Below the pieces are notes generated by a model. That model was not told where the DNA came from. It did no database searches and saw nothing but the letters and a program-made list of their open reading frames with translations. A stretch of 38,249 nucleotides of DNA from Fibrobacter sp. Lineage in GTDB: Bacteria > Fibrobacterota > Fibrobacteria > Fibrobacterales > Fibrobacteraceae. The position numbers and the translations under genes are program-made. Shown here one piece after another: positions 9,258 through 16,794 of the stretch (within the stretch, counting starts at the first letter, position 1; each line of letters opens with the position of its first letter). The DNA lies in NCBI GenBank assembly GCA_017615055.1, contig JAGAAW010000002.1, positions 1 to 38,249 of the forward strand. Direction: 5' to 3'.

Positions 9258-10424
9258 ATGGGAATCAAGAAAAATGTCATTGCGAGTATCGCGAAGCAAT
9301 CTCTTACCTTCGTCACGGCAGCATTACTCCTTGCCGCATGTGGCGATGACTCTTCGAACGACCCGCTGACAGGCCCCGGAGCAACAGATACCACCATCGA
9401 AGCGCTTGCGGAATGCACCGCACCCGCCTTCCTCAAGGAGGGCGACAAGGTGGCGCTGGTTTCGCCCTCGTACACCACTCCCGATTCCAACATCCAGAAG
9501 ACGGCGGACGTGCTCAAGGAATGGGGTTTTGAACCCGTAATTGGCAAGAACGTAGGCAAGCTCGACGCCGGCAAGTACGCGGGCACGGCGCAGGAACGCG
9601 CCGACGACATTATCGCGGCCCTCAAGGACACGAGCATCAAGGCAATCCTTACCAACCGCGGCGGCTACGGTTCCATACAGCTCGCCGACCTCATCGACCC
9701 GAAACTCGTGAAGGATAACCCGAAGTGGCTTATCGGCTACAGCGACATCACCACGCTGCACGCCATGCAGACCAAGGCGGGCGTCATGAGCATTCACGGC
9801 ACCATGAGTTCGAGCATCGCGAAGACGGGCGGCACCGACGACAACAGCACCATCCTGCGCGACCTGCTCAAGGGCGAGGTCCCTACATACAAGGTACCAA
9901 AGCACAAGTACAACCAGAAGGGCACAGCCGAGGGCATCCTCGTGGGCGGCAACATGGCGACGTTCGTGCCTCTCGTGGGCAGCGACATCGATGTTTTCCA
10001 GAAAGACGGAATCATCCTCTTCATGGAAGAAATCGGCGAGAACCTGCGCAATATCGACCGCATGTTCAACTCGATCGAGCTACACGGCGTGATGGAGAAC
10101 GTGAAGGGTGTAATCCTCGGCGAGTTCGTGGATTCCGGGACGGATCTCGATTACGAGAGTGCCGAGGCGATGCTCTCGCAGTATCTCAAAAAATACGACA
10201 TTCCCGTGCTCTGCGGGTTCCCTGCCGGCCACGACGACGTGAACCTCCCGATTGTCATGGGCGCGAAGGTAAAAATCGACGTGGGCGATGACGGTTCTAC
10301 ACTCGCCTTCAACATCGATGGCGACAAGAAGACTATCGATACGGATAAACTAACCGAGAAGACATCGCTTTCGAAGGCACTGCTCAAGATGCTCGCCGGA
10401 AAGATTTTCAAGCTTGAGGAATAA
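9258..10424 (+). CDS. Lipoprotein LD-carboxypeptidase (peptidase S66)
   Basis: 388 residues with a lipobox (LLLAACGDDSS). The S66 triad can be placed: Ser in GYSDIT near residue 159, Glu in EEIGENLRNIDRMF near 257, His in GFPAGHDDVN near 324. S66 enzymes such as LdcA and MccF remove the terminal D-residue from murein tetrapeptides or cleave related peptide bonds. Here the enzyme would work in the periplasm as a lipoprotein, whereas LdcA of E. coli is cytoplasmic. Start ATG 9258 is fixed by AGAGG five bases upstream; a GTG at 9252 is less likely. The signal peptide contains a palindromic repeat read as NVIASIAKQS. The NagZ-like gene follows after 15 bases, so the two form a cell-wall operon. 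Confidence 0.88.
   Translation: MGIKKNVIASIAKQSLTFVTAALLLAACGDDSSNDPLTGPGATDTTIEALAECTAPAFLKEGDKVALVSPSYTTPDSNIQKTADVLKEWGFEPVIGKNVGKLDAGKYAGTAQERADDIIAALKDTSIKAILTNRGGYGSIQLADLIDPKLVKDNPKWLIGYSDITTLHAMQTKAGVMSIHGTMSSSIAKTGGTDDNSTILRDLLKGEVPTYKVPKHKYNQKGTAEGILVGGNMATFVPLVGSDIDVFQKDGIILFMEEIGENLRNIDRMFNSIELHGVMENVKGVILGEFVDSGTDLDYESAEAMLSQYLKKYDIPVLCGFPAGHDDVNLPIVMGAKVKIDVGDDGSTLAFNIDGDKKTIDTDKLTEKTSLSKALLKMLAGKIFKLEE
9275..9301. repeat. Palindromic element in the signal peptide of the S66 enzyme
   Basis: TGTCA is followed by ATTGC and GCAAT arms around a nested GCGA/TCGC stem. On the - strand it reads GATTGCTTCG ... GCAATGACA, the same layout as the elements at 10456, 31803, 33046 and 33139. 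It is translated in frame as part of the n- and h-region of the signal peptide. Confidence 0.65.
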
Positions 10425-10439
10425 TTTTTAGAGGTGTAT

Positions 10440-11639
10440 ATGGGTTTAAAAAAAATGTCACCTTGGATTCTATCGGCTCTGCGAGCCTCCAGAATGACAT
10501 TTGCAGTAGGCACGTTCGCAATCCTTGCCGCATGTGGCGACGATTCCTCGAGCGGCCCGGAAGGCGACACTCCGGCGAACTCAGGGACATCTTCGCTCGA
10601 CATAAGCAAGATGAGCATTCGCGAGAAGGTGGGGCAGATGTTCTTTGTGCGCCCCGAGGCACTCGACACGAGCATCCACTGGAACGAATATGCGGAACTC
10701 CCGGATTACAAGCTGCAGCACGTGAACAAGACCATGCTCGCGATAAACAGGGACTACCCTATCGGCGGCATGATTCTTTACGCGCACAACATCGTGGACG
10801 AGGCGCAACTCGGAGAATTCATCGCCGAAATCAGGGAACTGAACGGCTCGCCGCTCCTTGCCATTGACGAGGAAGGGGGCCGAGTCGCGCGCATCGCGAA
10901 CAACGGGAACTTCGACGTTCCCAAGTACGAAAGCATGGCCGCCATCGCCGAAAGCGGCGACCCGAACGAAGCCTACAAGGCGGCATTCACCATCGGAAGC
11001 TACGTGAAGGAATACGGTTTCGACATCGACTACGCTCCGGTCGCCGACGTGAACACGAATCCCGAGAACATTGTCATCGGGCCGCGCGCCTTCTCGGACG
11101 ATCCCGAGACCGCCGCCAAGTTCGTGGTCAGCTACCTGAACGGCCTCGATTCCGCAGGCGTCATCGGCACGCTCAAGCACTTCCCCGGCCACGGCGACGT
11201 AAAGACCGACACGCATTCCGGCTACGCCGCGACAAACAAGACCTGGGAAGAGATGCTCGAATGTGAAATGGTCCCGTTCAAGGCCGGCATCAAGGCGGGC
11301 GCAAAGATGGTCATGACCGCGCACATCGCCGCCCCGAAAGTCACCGGCGACGATTTGCCCGCGACGCTCTCGCCCGTCATATTGCAAGACAAGCTCCGCG
11401 GTGAACTCGGGTTCGAGGGAGTCATCGTGACCGACGCGATGGACATGGGCGCCATCACCACGCAGTTCGGAAACGCCGAAGCCGCTATCAAGTCCATACA
11501 GGCGGGCGTCGACGTGGTGCTTTGCTCTCGCGAATTCACGCAGGTGTTCGATGCCGTCGTGAAGGCGGTCGAAGACGGCGAAATAAAGGAAACCCGCATT
11601 GACGAAAGCGTCAAGCGGATTCTTGATTTGAAAAAGTAG
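10440..11639 (+). CDS. Lipoprotein beta-N-acetylhexosaminidase (GH3, NagZ-like)
   Basis: 399 residues with lipobox FAILAACGDDSS. GH3 landmarks are all present: LAIDEEGGRVARI, the NagZ-type signature KHFPGHGD (about residue 245), and the nucleophile Asp in VTDAMDMGA (about 331). GH3 NagZ enzymes remove N-acetylglucosamine from muropeptides with a His/Asp pair on a flexible loop. This one carries a lipoprotein signal, so it should act in the periplasm or at the surface and not in cytoplasmic recycling. Start ATG 10440 follows AGAGGTGT; the preceding gene's leader is nearly the same (AGAGGTGTATATGGG). The signal peptide holds a second palindromic repeat read as SPWILSALRASRMT. The gene ends 8 bases before the stop of the opposing receiver-domain fragment. 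Confidence 0.92.
   Translation: MGLKKMSPWILSALRASRMTFAVGTFAILAACGDDSSSGPEGDTPANSGTSSLDISKMSIREKVGQMFFVRPEALDTSIHWNEYAELPDYKLQHVNKTMLAINRDYPIGGMILYAHNIVDEAQLGEFIAEIRELNGSPLLAIDEEGGRVARIANNGNFDVPKYESMAAIAESGDPNEAYKAAFTIGSYVKEYGFDIDYAPVADVNTNPENIVIGPRAFSDDPETAAKFVVSYLNGLDSAGVIGTLKHFPGHGDVKTDTHSGYAATNKTWEEMLECEMVPFKAGIKAGAKMVMTAHIAAPKVTGDDLPATLSPVILQDKLRGELGFEGVIVTDAMDMGAITTQFGNAEAAIKSIQAGVDVVLCSREFTQVFDAVVKAVEDGEIKETRIDESVKRILDLKK
10456..10499. repeat. Palindromic element in the signal peptide of the NagZ-like enzyme
   Basis: Outer arms GGATTCT and AGAAT(GACA), inner arms GGCTC (10475-10479) and GAGCC (10483-10487), with ATC and TCC between them. The copy at 33046-33082 has the same ATC/TCC joints but different, still complementary, arms. 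It is translated as part of the lipoprotein signal peptide. Confidence 0.7.
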
Positions 11640-11647
11640 AAGCGGAT

Positions 11648-11956
11648 TTACAGCAGTTCTTCTAGAGTCCGGAACACCGTTTCGGGCTCTACCGGCTTGC
11701 TCAGGTGCGCGTTCATGCCCGCCTGCAAACTCCGCTGTACGTCTTCGTCGAAGGCGTTTGCCGTCAACGCGATAATGGGAATCTGCTTGGCGTCGGGGCG
11801 CTCCAGCTTGCGGATGGCCTCCGTTGCTTCCAGACCGTCCATTTCGGGCATGCGCACGTCCATGAGGATGGCGGAATAGTAGCCTTCGGGATGGTCGCGG
11901 AACATTTCCAGAGCCTTGCGTCCGTTTTCCGCGTGCTCTGCCTTCATCTCGCGCAT
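11648..11956 (-). pseudogene. Truncated response-regulator receiver (REC) domain
   Basis: Going 5' to 3' on the - strand, recognisable sequence begins at KAEHAENGRKALEMF and continues through ILMDVRMPEMDGLEA (phospho-acceptor Asp), PIIALTANAF (Thr/Ala switch) and the conserved Lys in HLSKPVEPE, to a stop at 11648. The N-terminal acidic pocket of a receiver domain (usually VxDDN) is absent. Upstream the frame runs into the antisense of an EAL gene, so the start and first ~25 residues have been lost. Such C-terminal receivers usually end hybrid histidine kinases. It is unlikely to be expressed as it stands. Confidence 0.82.
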
Positions 11957-12653
11957 CGAAAGCACCAGCGCAGAAACCCTCATCCGCTGGATCCACCCGA
12001 CTCTCGGATTTATCAGCCCGGGCGACTTCATCCCGCTGTTCGAAGGGAACGGGCTTATCCAGAAAGTAGACAACTTTGTCTGGAACGAGGTAGCAAAGCA
12101 GATCCGCAAATGGAAGGATGAATTCGGCGTGACGGTACCCGTTTCCGTGAACGTGTCCCGCATCGACATCCTGGACCCGGAACTGAAAGCGAAACTCATG
12201 CGCCTTCTCGAAGAAAACGGCCTTTCTCCAGAAGAATACATGCTCGAAGTGACCGAAAGCGCCTACTGCGAGAACATGGAGCGCCTTATCGAGGTCATCG
12301 AGAACCTGCGCAAGAAGGGATTCCGCATCGAGATGGACGATTTCGGAGCCGGATATTCCTCGCTGAACATGATTACCACGCTCCCCATCGACATCCTGAA
12401 AATCGACATGTCGTTTGTCCGCAACATGGAAAAGGACGAACGCAACCTGAAACTCGTGGAACTGGTGGCGGGCATCGCGAAATTTCTCAAAATCCCTGCC
12501 GTCGCCGAAGGCGTGGAAACCGAGTCACAACTCGCCACGCTCAAGGATATGGGCTGCCAGATTATCCAGGGATACTTCTTCTCTAAACCGGTTCCTCCGA
12601 AGGACTTTACGCCCTTCATCGAAAAGGAACTTGAACGCCGGAGGGGCGCATGA
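11955..12653 (+). pseudogene. 5'-truncated EAL-domain c-di-GMP phosphodiesterase
   Basis: The frame enters an EAL domain at AETLIRWIHPTLGFISPGDF, so the EAL motif itself reads ETL and everything before it is missing. The rest is well kept: VNVSR, LEVTES, MDDFGAGYSSL, ILKIDMSFV, AEGVET and GYFFSKP. These supply most metal and c-di-GMP ligands. A full protein would hydrolyse c-di-GMP and normally carries an N-terminal GGDEF or receiver part. The only ATG before the domain (11916) lies within the antisense of the receiver fragment. The break is shared with that fragment, so both look like remains of two genes joined head to head. Its stop overlaps the start of the Hpt gene (ATGA). Confidence 0.8.
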
Positions 12654-12994
12654 TTACCATCGAAAAACTGAACGCTTTTGGAGCCAACACCGCCGAAGGT
12701 CTCGGACGCTGCTTCGGGAACGAGGCTCTTTTCCTGAAACTGGTGGCGACAATCCCCGGCGAAGGCAACTTCGACAAGCTCAAGAACGCCCTAGATGCCG
12801 GCGACCTGGAAAACGCTTTCCTTGCGGCACATGCCCTCAAGGGAGTCCTCGGGAACCTCTCGCTCACGCCGATTTACGCGCCGGTCGTAGAAATTACCGA
12901 ATTGCTCCGCAGCAATACCGACATGGATTACAAAAGCCTGCTCGATACCATCCTCGAAAAGAAGGACGAACTCGGCAGGCTTTGCGCGGATTAG
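12650..12994 (+). CDS. Histidine phosphotransfer (Hpt) domain protein
   Basis: 114 residues forming a single four-helix Hpt domain. The phospho-accepting His lies in AAHALKGVLGNL, the usual HxLKG motif. Hpt proteins relay phosphate between receiver domains in multistep phosphorelays. The start overlaps the EAL stop by four bases (ATGA), so it was probably translated by coupling to the EAL gene; the truncation of that gene may have cut its supply. A kinase partner is not seen here, but the receiver fragment next door may come from one. The stop is 9 bases from the convergent caspase gene with no obvious terminator between. Confidence 0.85.
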   Translation: MITIEKLNAFGANTAEGLGRCFGNEALFLKLVATIPGEGNFDKLKNALDAGDLENAFLAAHALKGVLGNLSLTPIYAPVVEITELLRSNTDMDYKSLLDTILEKKDELGRLCAD

Positions 12995-13003
12995 ACTTTA
13001 TTT

Positions 13004-15400
13004 TTAGAACCTTCCCACGGTGAGGCCGGCATAGAAGCCGGGCCACCAGCGCGCCTTGTGCCCATTGGCGCTGAAGTCGTCGTGGTATTCACTGCGGGGC
13101 TTGACAATTACTTTATCCGCATTCCCTTCGCTTACTATATTGAGCGTGCCACCGACAGTCATGCCGAAGCCCGGGAACAGCTTGTGCACGAAGCCCAGGC
13201 GCAGGCGGTGATGGAAGTTGATATCATCCTCGTCCGTGTCCATGCTGAAACCATCGCGTGCATTGAGGAACATGTACTCGAGTTCGAAGTGGTTGCCGTA
13301 CTTGCCGAACTGCGTACCGAGACCGAGACCCGTTTCGTACATGTCGCTGAAGTGCTTGAAGTTTGCGCCCTTCTCGAATTCGCGGGTGCCTTCGAAGGCG
13401 GTAAACAGGTAGGCCGTGCCCAAGTGGAGCGAAAGCCCGAGCGCACCCATCTCGTTTACGGAAGAAGTCACGCTCCACACGCCGTTACCCACGATGTTGA
13501 TGAGCCCTATCGGGGTGGATTCGCACGTGCCGCAGATGTTGATTATACCGACCTGCCTTCCGTTTGCCCTGCCCGCGATGTTCATGGTGCTTATCTGCGC
13601 GTCCTCAACAGTACCTGCGATGTTCATGGCGGCAGAAACCTGCGTTCCGGCCTTGCCCGCGATGTTCATAGCGGCGGTCACCTGCACGTCGGATTCCCCG
13701 GCGATATTCATGGCAGCATCAACTTGTACACCGGCTTCGCCCGCAATGTTCATGGCAGCCGTCACCTGCACGTCGGCCTGGCCCGCATAGTTTAATGCCG
13801 GAGAAACCTGGGCGCCGTTGAGCGAGTCGGCAATAAAGTTCGCCGTACCCGAAACCTGCGCGCCCGAGGAATTCTTGCCCGCGATATTCAGCGTCGATGC
13901 AATCTGCGCCCCGTCAAAAGACTGCGCGTAGTTGATCATGCCGCTAATCTGCGCGCCTTCGAAATGCGCATTCGCGCCGTTGTAGATGTCGGTCACCTGC
14001 AGGCCGTGCATCTCCTTTTTCGCGACATTCGCGATAAGGCTCAGCTGCGTTCCGAGCATGTAGTCATCGGCCTGCGCGACAAAGAAACCAATCTGGATTC
14101 CCTTGCGCGGTTCCTTGTCGCTGTCCACCGCATTGAAGGTCACACGGTATTTGCCGTTGTGGTCCAGCGAATCGAGCGAGCATGCGATAGAATCGCCCGC
14201 AGTGCAGTCACGCAATCCGCCGATTTCGCCACGGAGCGTCGTCTGCTCGGCACTCACGGCGGCAAACTGCCTGTGCGAAAGCTTTTCGCGACGGTTGTTC
14301 TGGAGCGTCACCACCGCCTCGCTGAATTCCGCAGGGCGTTCCAGACGCACGGTGTACTTGCCGGCAGGGAACCCGAGGCTCATCGCACGACCAGACTTCT
14401 TGTAAAGTTCTGCAACGAGTTCACCCTGCGCATCGCGGATAAACAGGCGACCATCCACATCCTCGTCGAGTTCGAGGCCAGCGCTTGTGCTACGCAGGTC
14501 GGTCATCACCACGTCGCCTGTTCCCGCGAGGTTCATGTCGCGGCTCGGGTGCTGGGCGCCGCCCATCGTCTTCTCGGTCTTCTGCAAAGTCTCGTTGAAT
14601 GCGAACTGGTATGCTTCGGAAAGGGTCACCTTGCCGTCGCCGCTCAGGTCACCGGCGCCGCGGAGCCCGCTCACCAGCGAGTGCGTGAAGAACGAGCCTT
14701 TCAACTTGTCGCTTTCCTGGCTAGATTCGTCCTGCGTGCTGCTGGTGATGAACGCGTAACCTTTCATGTCGCTGCTCTGGTCCACCATGAACGCGGGCAC
14801 CGCCACACCGCCCTTCAGGCGTGTGATAGCACCCGAGCCGCAGGCATCGATAACTGCAATCTTCACGTCGGCACTCATCGCGTCGATACGCTTGCGCAGT
14901 TCCTTCCAGGCATAAACTTCATTACCCAGGCGCAGGCCCTTCTCGTCGGCATGCCCGCTGTAGTAGAACAGCACCTCGTTGCGGCCCGCGGCATTTTTGC
15001 CCTGCGCGATTTTCGCGTCAAGACCGTCGAGTTGCTTCTGGAGGGCGGCCACGCCCGGCTCCTTCACCAGAATTACGTTACCCGGCTGCACGCCGCCCAT
15101 CTCGCCGAGCACCTTCGCGAACGATTTTGCGTCACTTTCCGCATAGCGCAGCACCGGCCGGCCCTGCCCGCCATAATTCGCGCTTACCGCCACCACATAG
15201 CGGTTGATGCGGTTGTCACCCTGCGCGGCGCCGTTTAAAGCCGCATTTGCAATTGCGCCGTTCAAGCTCGCGGCGCTGTTTAATCCCGCGCCAGTCATAG
15301 CGGCATTCGTGTTAGCGGCCGCGGCAAAAATAAGCAGTGCAATCAGTGAAAGCACCTGGAGCGTAATGGACGCATCCAGCTTCTCGATAATATTCCTCAT
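13004..15400 (-). CDS. Caspase-like protease fused to surface repeats and beta-barrel
   Basis: 798 residues. An N-terminal hydrophobic segment (ITLQVLSLIALLIFAAAA, about 12-29) should act as signal or anchor. A C14 caspase-like domain spans about 65-300, with the dyad His150 (FYYSGHAD) and Cys187 (VIDACGSGA). An EF-hand-like loop DLSGDGKVTLSE (251-262) suggests calcium control, as in metacaspases. A PEGA-like beta segment follows (~305-400). About twelve repeats of ~14 residues, consensus VQVTAAMNIAG, fill ~462-640 and resemble the Leptospira LA_2272-type surface repeat. The last ~160 residues look like an outer-membrane barrel. The start overlaps the anti-sigma stop (TAATG). Caspases cut after a basic or acidic residue; the target is unknown, the anti-sigma factor being an obvious candidate. 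Confidence 0.85.
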   Translation of the reverse strand: MRNIIEKLDASITLQVLSLIALLIFAAAANTNAAMTGAGLNSAASLNGAIANAALNGAAQGDNRINRYVVAVSANYGGQGRPVLRYAESDAKSFAKVLGEMGGVQPGNVILVKEPGVAALQKQLDGLDAKIAQGKNAAGRNEVLFYYSGHADEKGLRLGNEVYAWKELRKRIDAMSADVKIAVIDACGSGAITRLKGGVAVPAFMVDQSSDMKGYAFITSSTQDESSQESDKLKGSFFTHSLVSGLRGAGDLSGDGKVTLSEAYQFAFNETLQKTEKTMGGAQHPSRDMNLAGTGDVVMTDLRSTSAGLELDEDVDGRLFIRDAQGELVAELYKKSGRAMSLGFPAGKYTVRLERPAEFSEAVVTLQNNRREKLSHRQFAAVSAEQTTLRGEIGGLRDCTAGDSIACSLDSLDHNGKYRVTFNAVDSDKEPRKGIQIGFFVAQADDYMLGTQLSLIANVAKKEMHGLQVTDIYNGANAHFEGAQISGMINYAQSFDGAQIASTLNIAGKNSSGAQVSGTANFIADSLNGAQVSPALNYAGQADVQVTAAMNIAGEAGVQVDAAMNIAGESDVQVTAAMNIAGKAGTQVSAAMNIAGTVEDAQISTMNIAGRANGRQVGIINICGTCESTPIGLINIVGNGVWSVTSSVNEMGALGLSLHLGTAYLFTAFEGTREFEKGANFKHFSDMYETGLGLGTQFGKYGNHFELEYMFLNARDGFSMDTDEDDINFHHRLRLGFVHKLFPGFGMTVGGTLNIVSEGNADKVIVKPRSEYHDDFSANGHKARWWPGFYAGLTVGRF
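13490..14010 (-). repeat. In-gene array of ~14-residue repeats
   Basis: About twelve tandem units encode G-A-Q-V/I ... N-I-A-G peptides; four central ones are almost identical (AAMNIAG preceded by VQVT, VQVD, VQVT, TQVS). At DNA level, units of ~42-48 bases share GCGATGTTCATGGC on the + strand. Protein-coding tandem array. Confidence 0.85.
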
Positions 15401-16224
15401 TAGTTCTCTCCCCCTACCTTGCGCAGCGTGATGCTCACGTTGTGTACATTCTTATCCTTGAGCAGTGCATCGATGTTGCCTGCATCGATGGTAAAGTCCT
15501 TCTGCGACGTGAGCAAGAAGAACTTCTCGAACTTCGGCGCGTTATCCAATTTGTATGCAAACGGGAGCGTCGTCATCTTGCCCGGCTCAAGCGCAATTGC
15601 CTGCGAACCGTCGGCCATGTGCATCGTGATGGTGCCGTTGCCGTCCATGCTGAAGAGCAGGCCGAAGCACTTTTCCGGCACGGAATAGCGCAACTGGATT
15701 TCGTCGCCTTCGCGGGCCTCGTCCAGGTTCTGCATCTGCACTGCGCTATCGCCCGTCTTCTTCCAAATTTCCATGCGGGCGTCCAGGCCCTTGATGCGCG
15801 TGCCATCATCCTGAACGTCAACCATCGCGACATCCATCACGGGCATCGCGGAACCGTCAGCAGCAACCTGCGTACCGACATCCGGGCCGATCTCGCGCTG
15901 GCTAAAGAGCGCCACCGATACCACCGCAAGCACGAGTGCCGCAGCGGCAGCGAACTTCACAATACCGAAAGTCGCGGGCATCCCCTTACCAGAGATAAAC
16001 ATGTCGCGACCCGAGCCAACAGTAGCGCGGCCCGACATCGAATCCATCTTCTCCGAAAGCCTTTCGAACGGCATCTTCTTCAAGATGGCGCGGTTGTCTT
16101 CGCGCAACATCTTCACGCGACCGGCGAAGATCTCGTCCGTCGCTTCCATCTCGCGGATCTCCCGCATTTCGCTCTCGGGCAAGTCGCCCGTCAAGTAGCG
16201 TTCCAATTTCCAGTCGGGAATCAT
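15400..16224 (-). CDS. Membrane anti-sigma factor with DUF4384-like external domain
   Basis: 274 residues. The N-terminal ~85 residues (LERYLTGDLPESEMREI) look like an anti-sigma inhibitory region, but the zinc His/Cys motif of ZAS domains is missing. One membrane helix follows (FAAAAALVLAVVSVALF, about 95-112). The C-terminal part (~150-250: EGDEIQLRYSVPEKCFGLLF, MDGNGTITMHMADG, LEPGKMTTLP) resembles DUF4384, a domain often found in or beside caspase proteins. Expected role: hold the ECF sigma factor at the inner membrane until a periplasmic signal arrives. Start ATG 16224 shares one base with the sigma stop (TGATG) and has a strong GGAGGTG site; its own stop overlaps the caspase start. Tight coupling implies fixed stoichiometry. 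Confidence 0.78.
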   Translation of the reverse strand: MIPDWKLERYLTGDLPESEMREIREMEATDEIFAGRVKMLREDNRAILKKMPFERLSEKMDSMSGRATVGSGRDMFISGKGMPATFGIVKFAAAAALVLAVVSVALFSQREIGPDVGTQVAADGSAMPVMDVAMVDVQDDGTRIKGLDARMEIWKKTGDSAVQMQNLDEAREGDEIQLRYSVPEKCFGLLFSMDGNGTITMHMADGSQAIALEPGKMTTLPFAYKLDNAPKFEKFFLLTSQKDFTIDAGNIDALLKDKNVHNVSITLRKVGGEN

Positions 16225-16727
16225 CACTTCACCTCCAGGTTCTTGAGTTTCGCCTGCAATCCGCGCAAACGCTTGCGGACGCCGCTTACAGACAAGTTTA
16301 CTTCTCGCGCGGTCTCTTCGAGGGTCATGCCGTCCACATAGTGGAGCACCGCAATCGTGCGGCTAGATTCCGGCTCCTTCGAAAAGAGCTTCGCCAGCAC
16401 GCTCTGTGCCCCGAAGCTATCCTGTTCGTCTTCCGCGCAGGCAATGGTCAAAAGCAGTTCGCTCGAATCCACATCGAGCCCGCGGCGTTTCTTGTCGCGA
16501 ATGCGGTTCAGGCAGAGCCTGGTCGCCGTATTCCACAAGAGGCTGCTCGGCTGCGACAGGTCCAGCGAATCCATCCGGTCGAACACGCGCAAGAAAACCT
16601 CCTGCATCATGTCCTGGGCCTCGGATTCGTCGCGGAGCATGTAGACGCAGCGCCGGAAAACCATCGGGGCGTACGTCTCGTAGAGCCCGGACATTTTCTC
16701 GCGATTTGCCTGATTATTGCCTTTCAT
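16224..16727 (-). CDS. ECF-family RNA polymerase sigma factor
   Basis: 167 residues with sigma region 2 (LYETYAPMVFRRCVYMLRD, AQDMMQEVFLRVFDRM) and region 4 (AVLHYVDGMTLEETAREV, SVSGVRKRLRGL), and no region 1 or 3, as usual for ECF factors. It should direct polymerase to a small regulon under control of the anti-sigma factor encoded next. The promoter-like motif at 16735-16762 ends only 7 bases before the ATG at 16727. A transcript would thus start at or just after that ATG, so either the mRNA is leaderless or the true start is Met12 (16694). First gene of the sigma/anti-sigma/caspase operon. Confidence 0.92.
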   Translation of the reverse strand: MKGNNQANREKMSGLYETYAPMVFRRCVYMLRDESEAQDMMQEVFLRVFDRMDSLDLSQPSSLLWNTATRLCLNRIRDKKRRGLDVDSSELLLTIACAEDEQDSFGAQSVLAKLFSKEPESSRTIAVLHYVDGMTLEETAREVNLSVSGVRKRLRGLQAKLKNLEVK

Positions 16728-16734
16728 GCCTATG

Positions 16735-16762
16735 TAACACCTGGGAATCAGAAAAGTGTCAC
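16735..16762 (-). promoter_or_regulatory. ECF-type promoter motif, copy A (sigma operon)
   Basis: On the - strand: GTGACACTTT, 11 bases, GGTGTTA. Identical spacing to copies at 4427 and 17410. Its place before the sigma gene suggests autoregulation. Confidence 0.62.
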
Positions 16763-16794
16763 CACAAATTTAGAAATTCCCCAAAAAAGTGCCA

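Noticed and set aside
10581..11996. Long - strand frame opposite the NagZ-like gene
   Set aside because: Arg/His/Gly-rich shadow without domains; only its opposite strand encodes a recognisable enzyme.
13490..14010. Regular ~42-48 base repeats that could suggest a CRISPR array
   Set aside because: The repeats are in frame inside a gene, encode a peptide repeat, vary in sequence, and no cas genes are near.
13964..15238. 424-codon frame opposite the caspase gene
   Set aside because: Shadow frame rich in Arg, His and Ala; the opposite strand has the caspase motifs.
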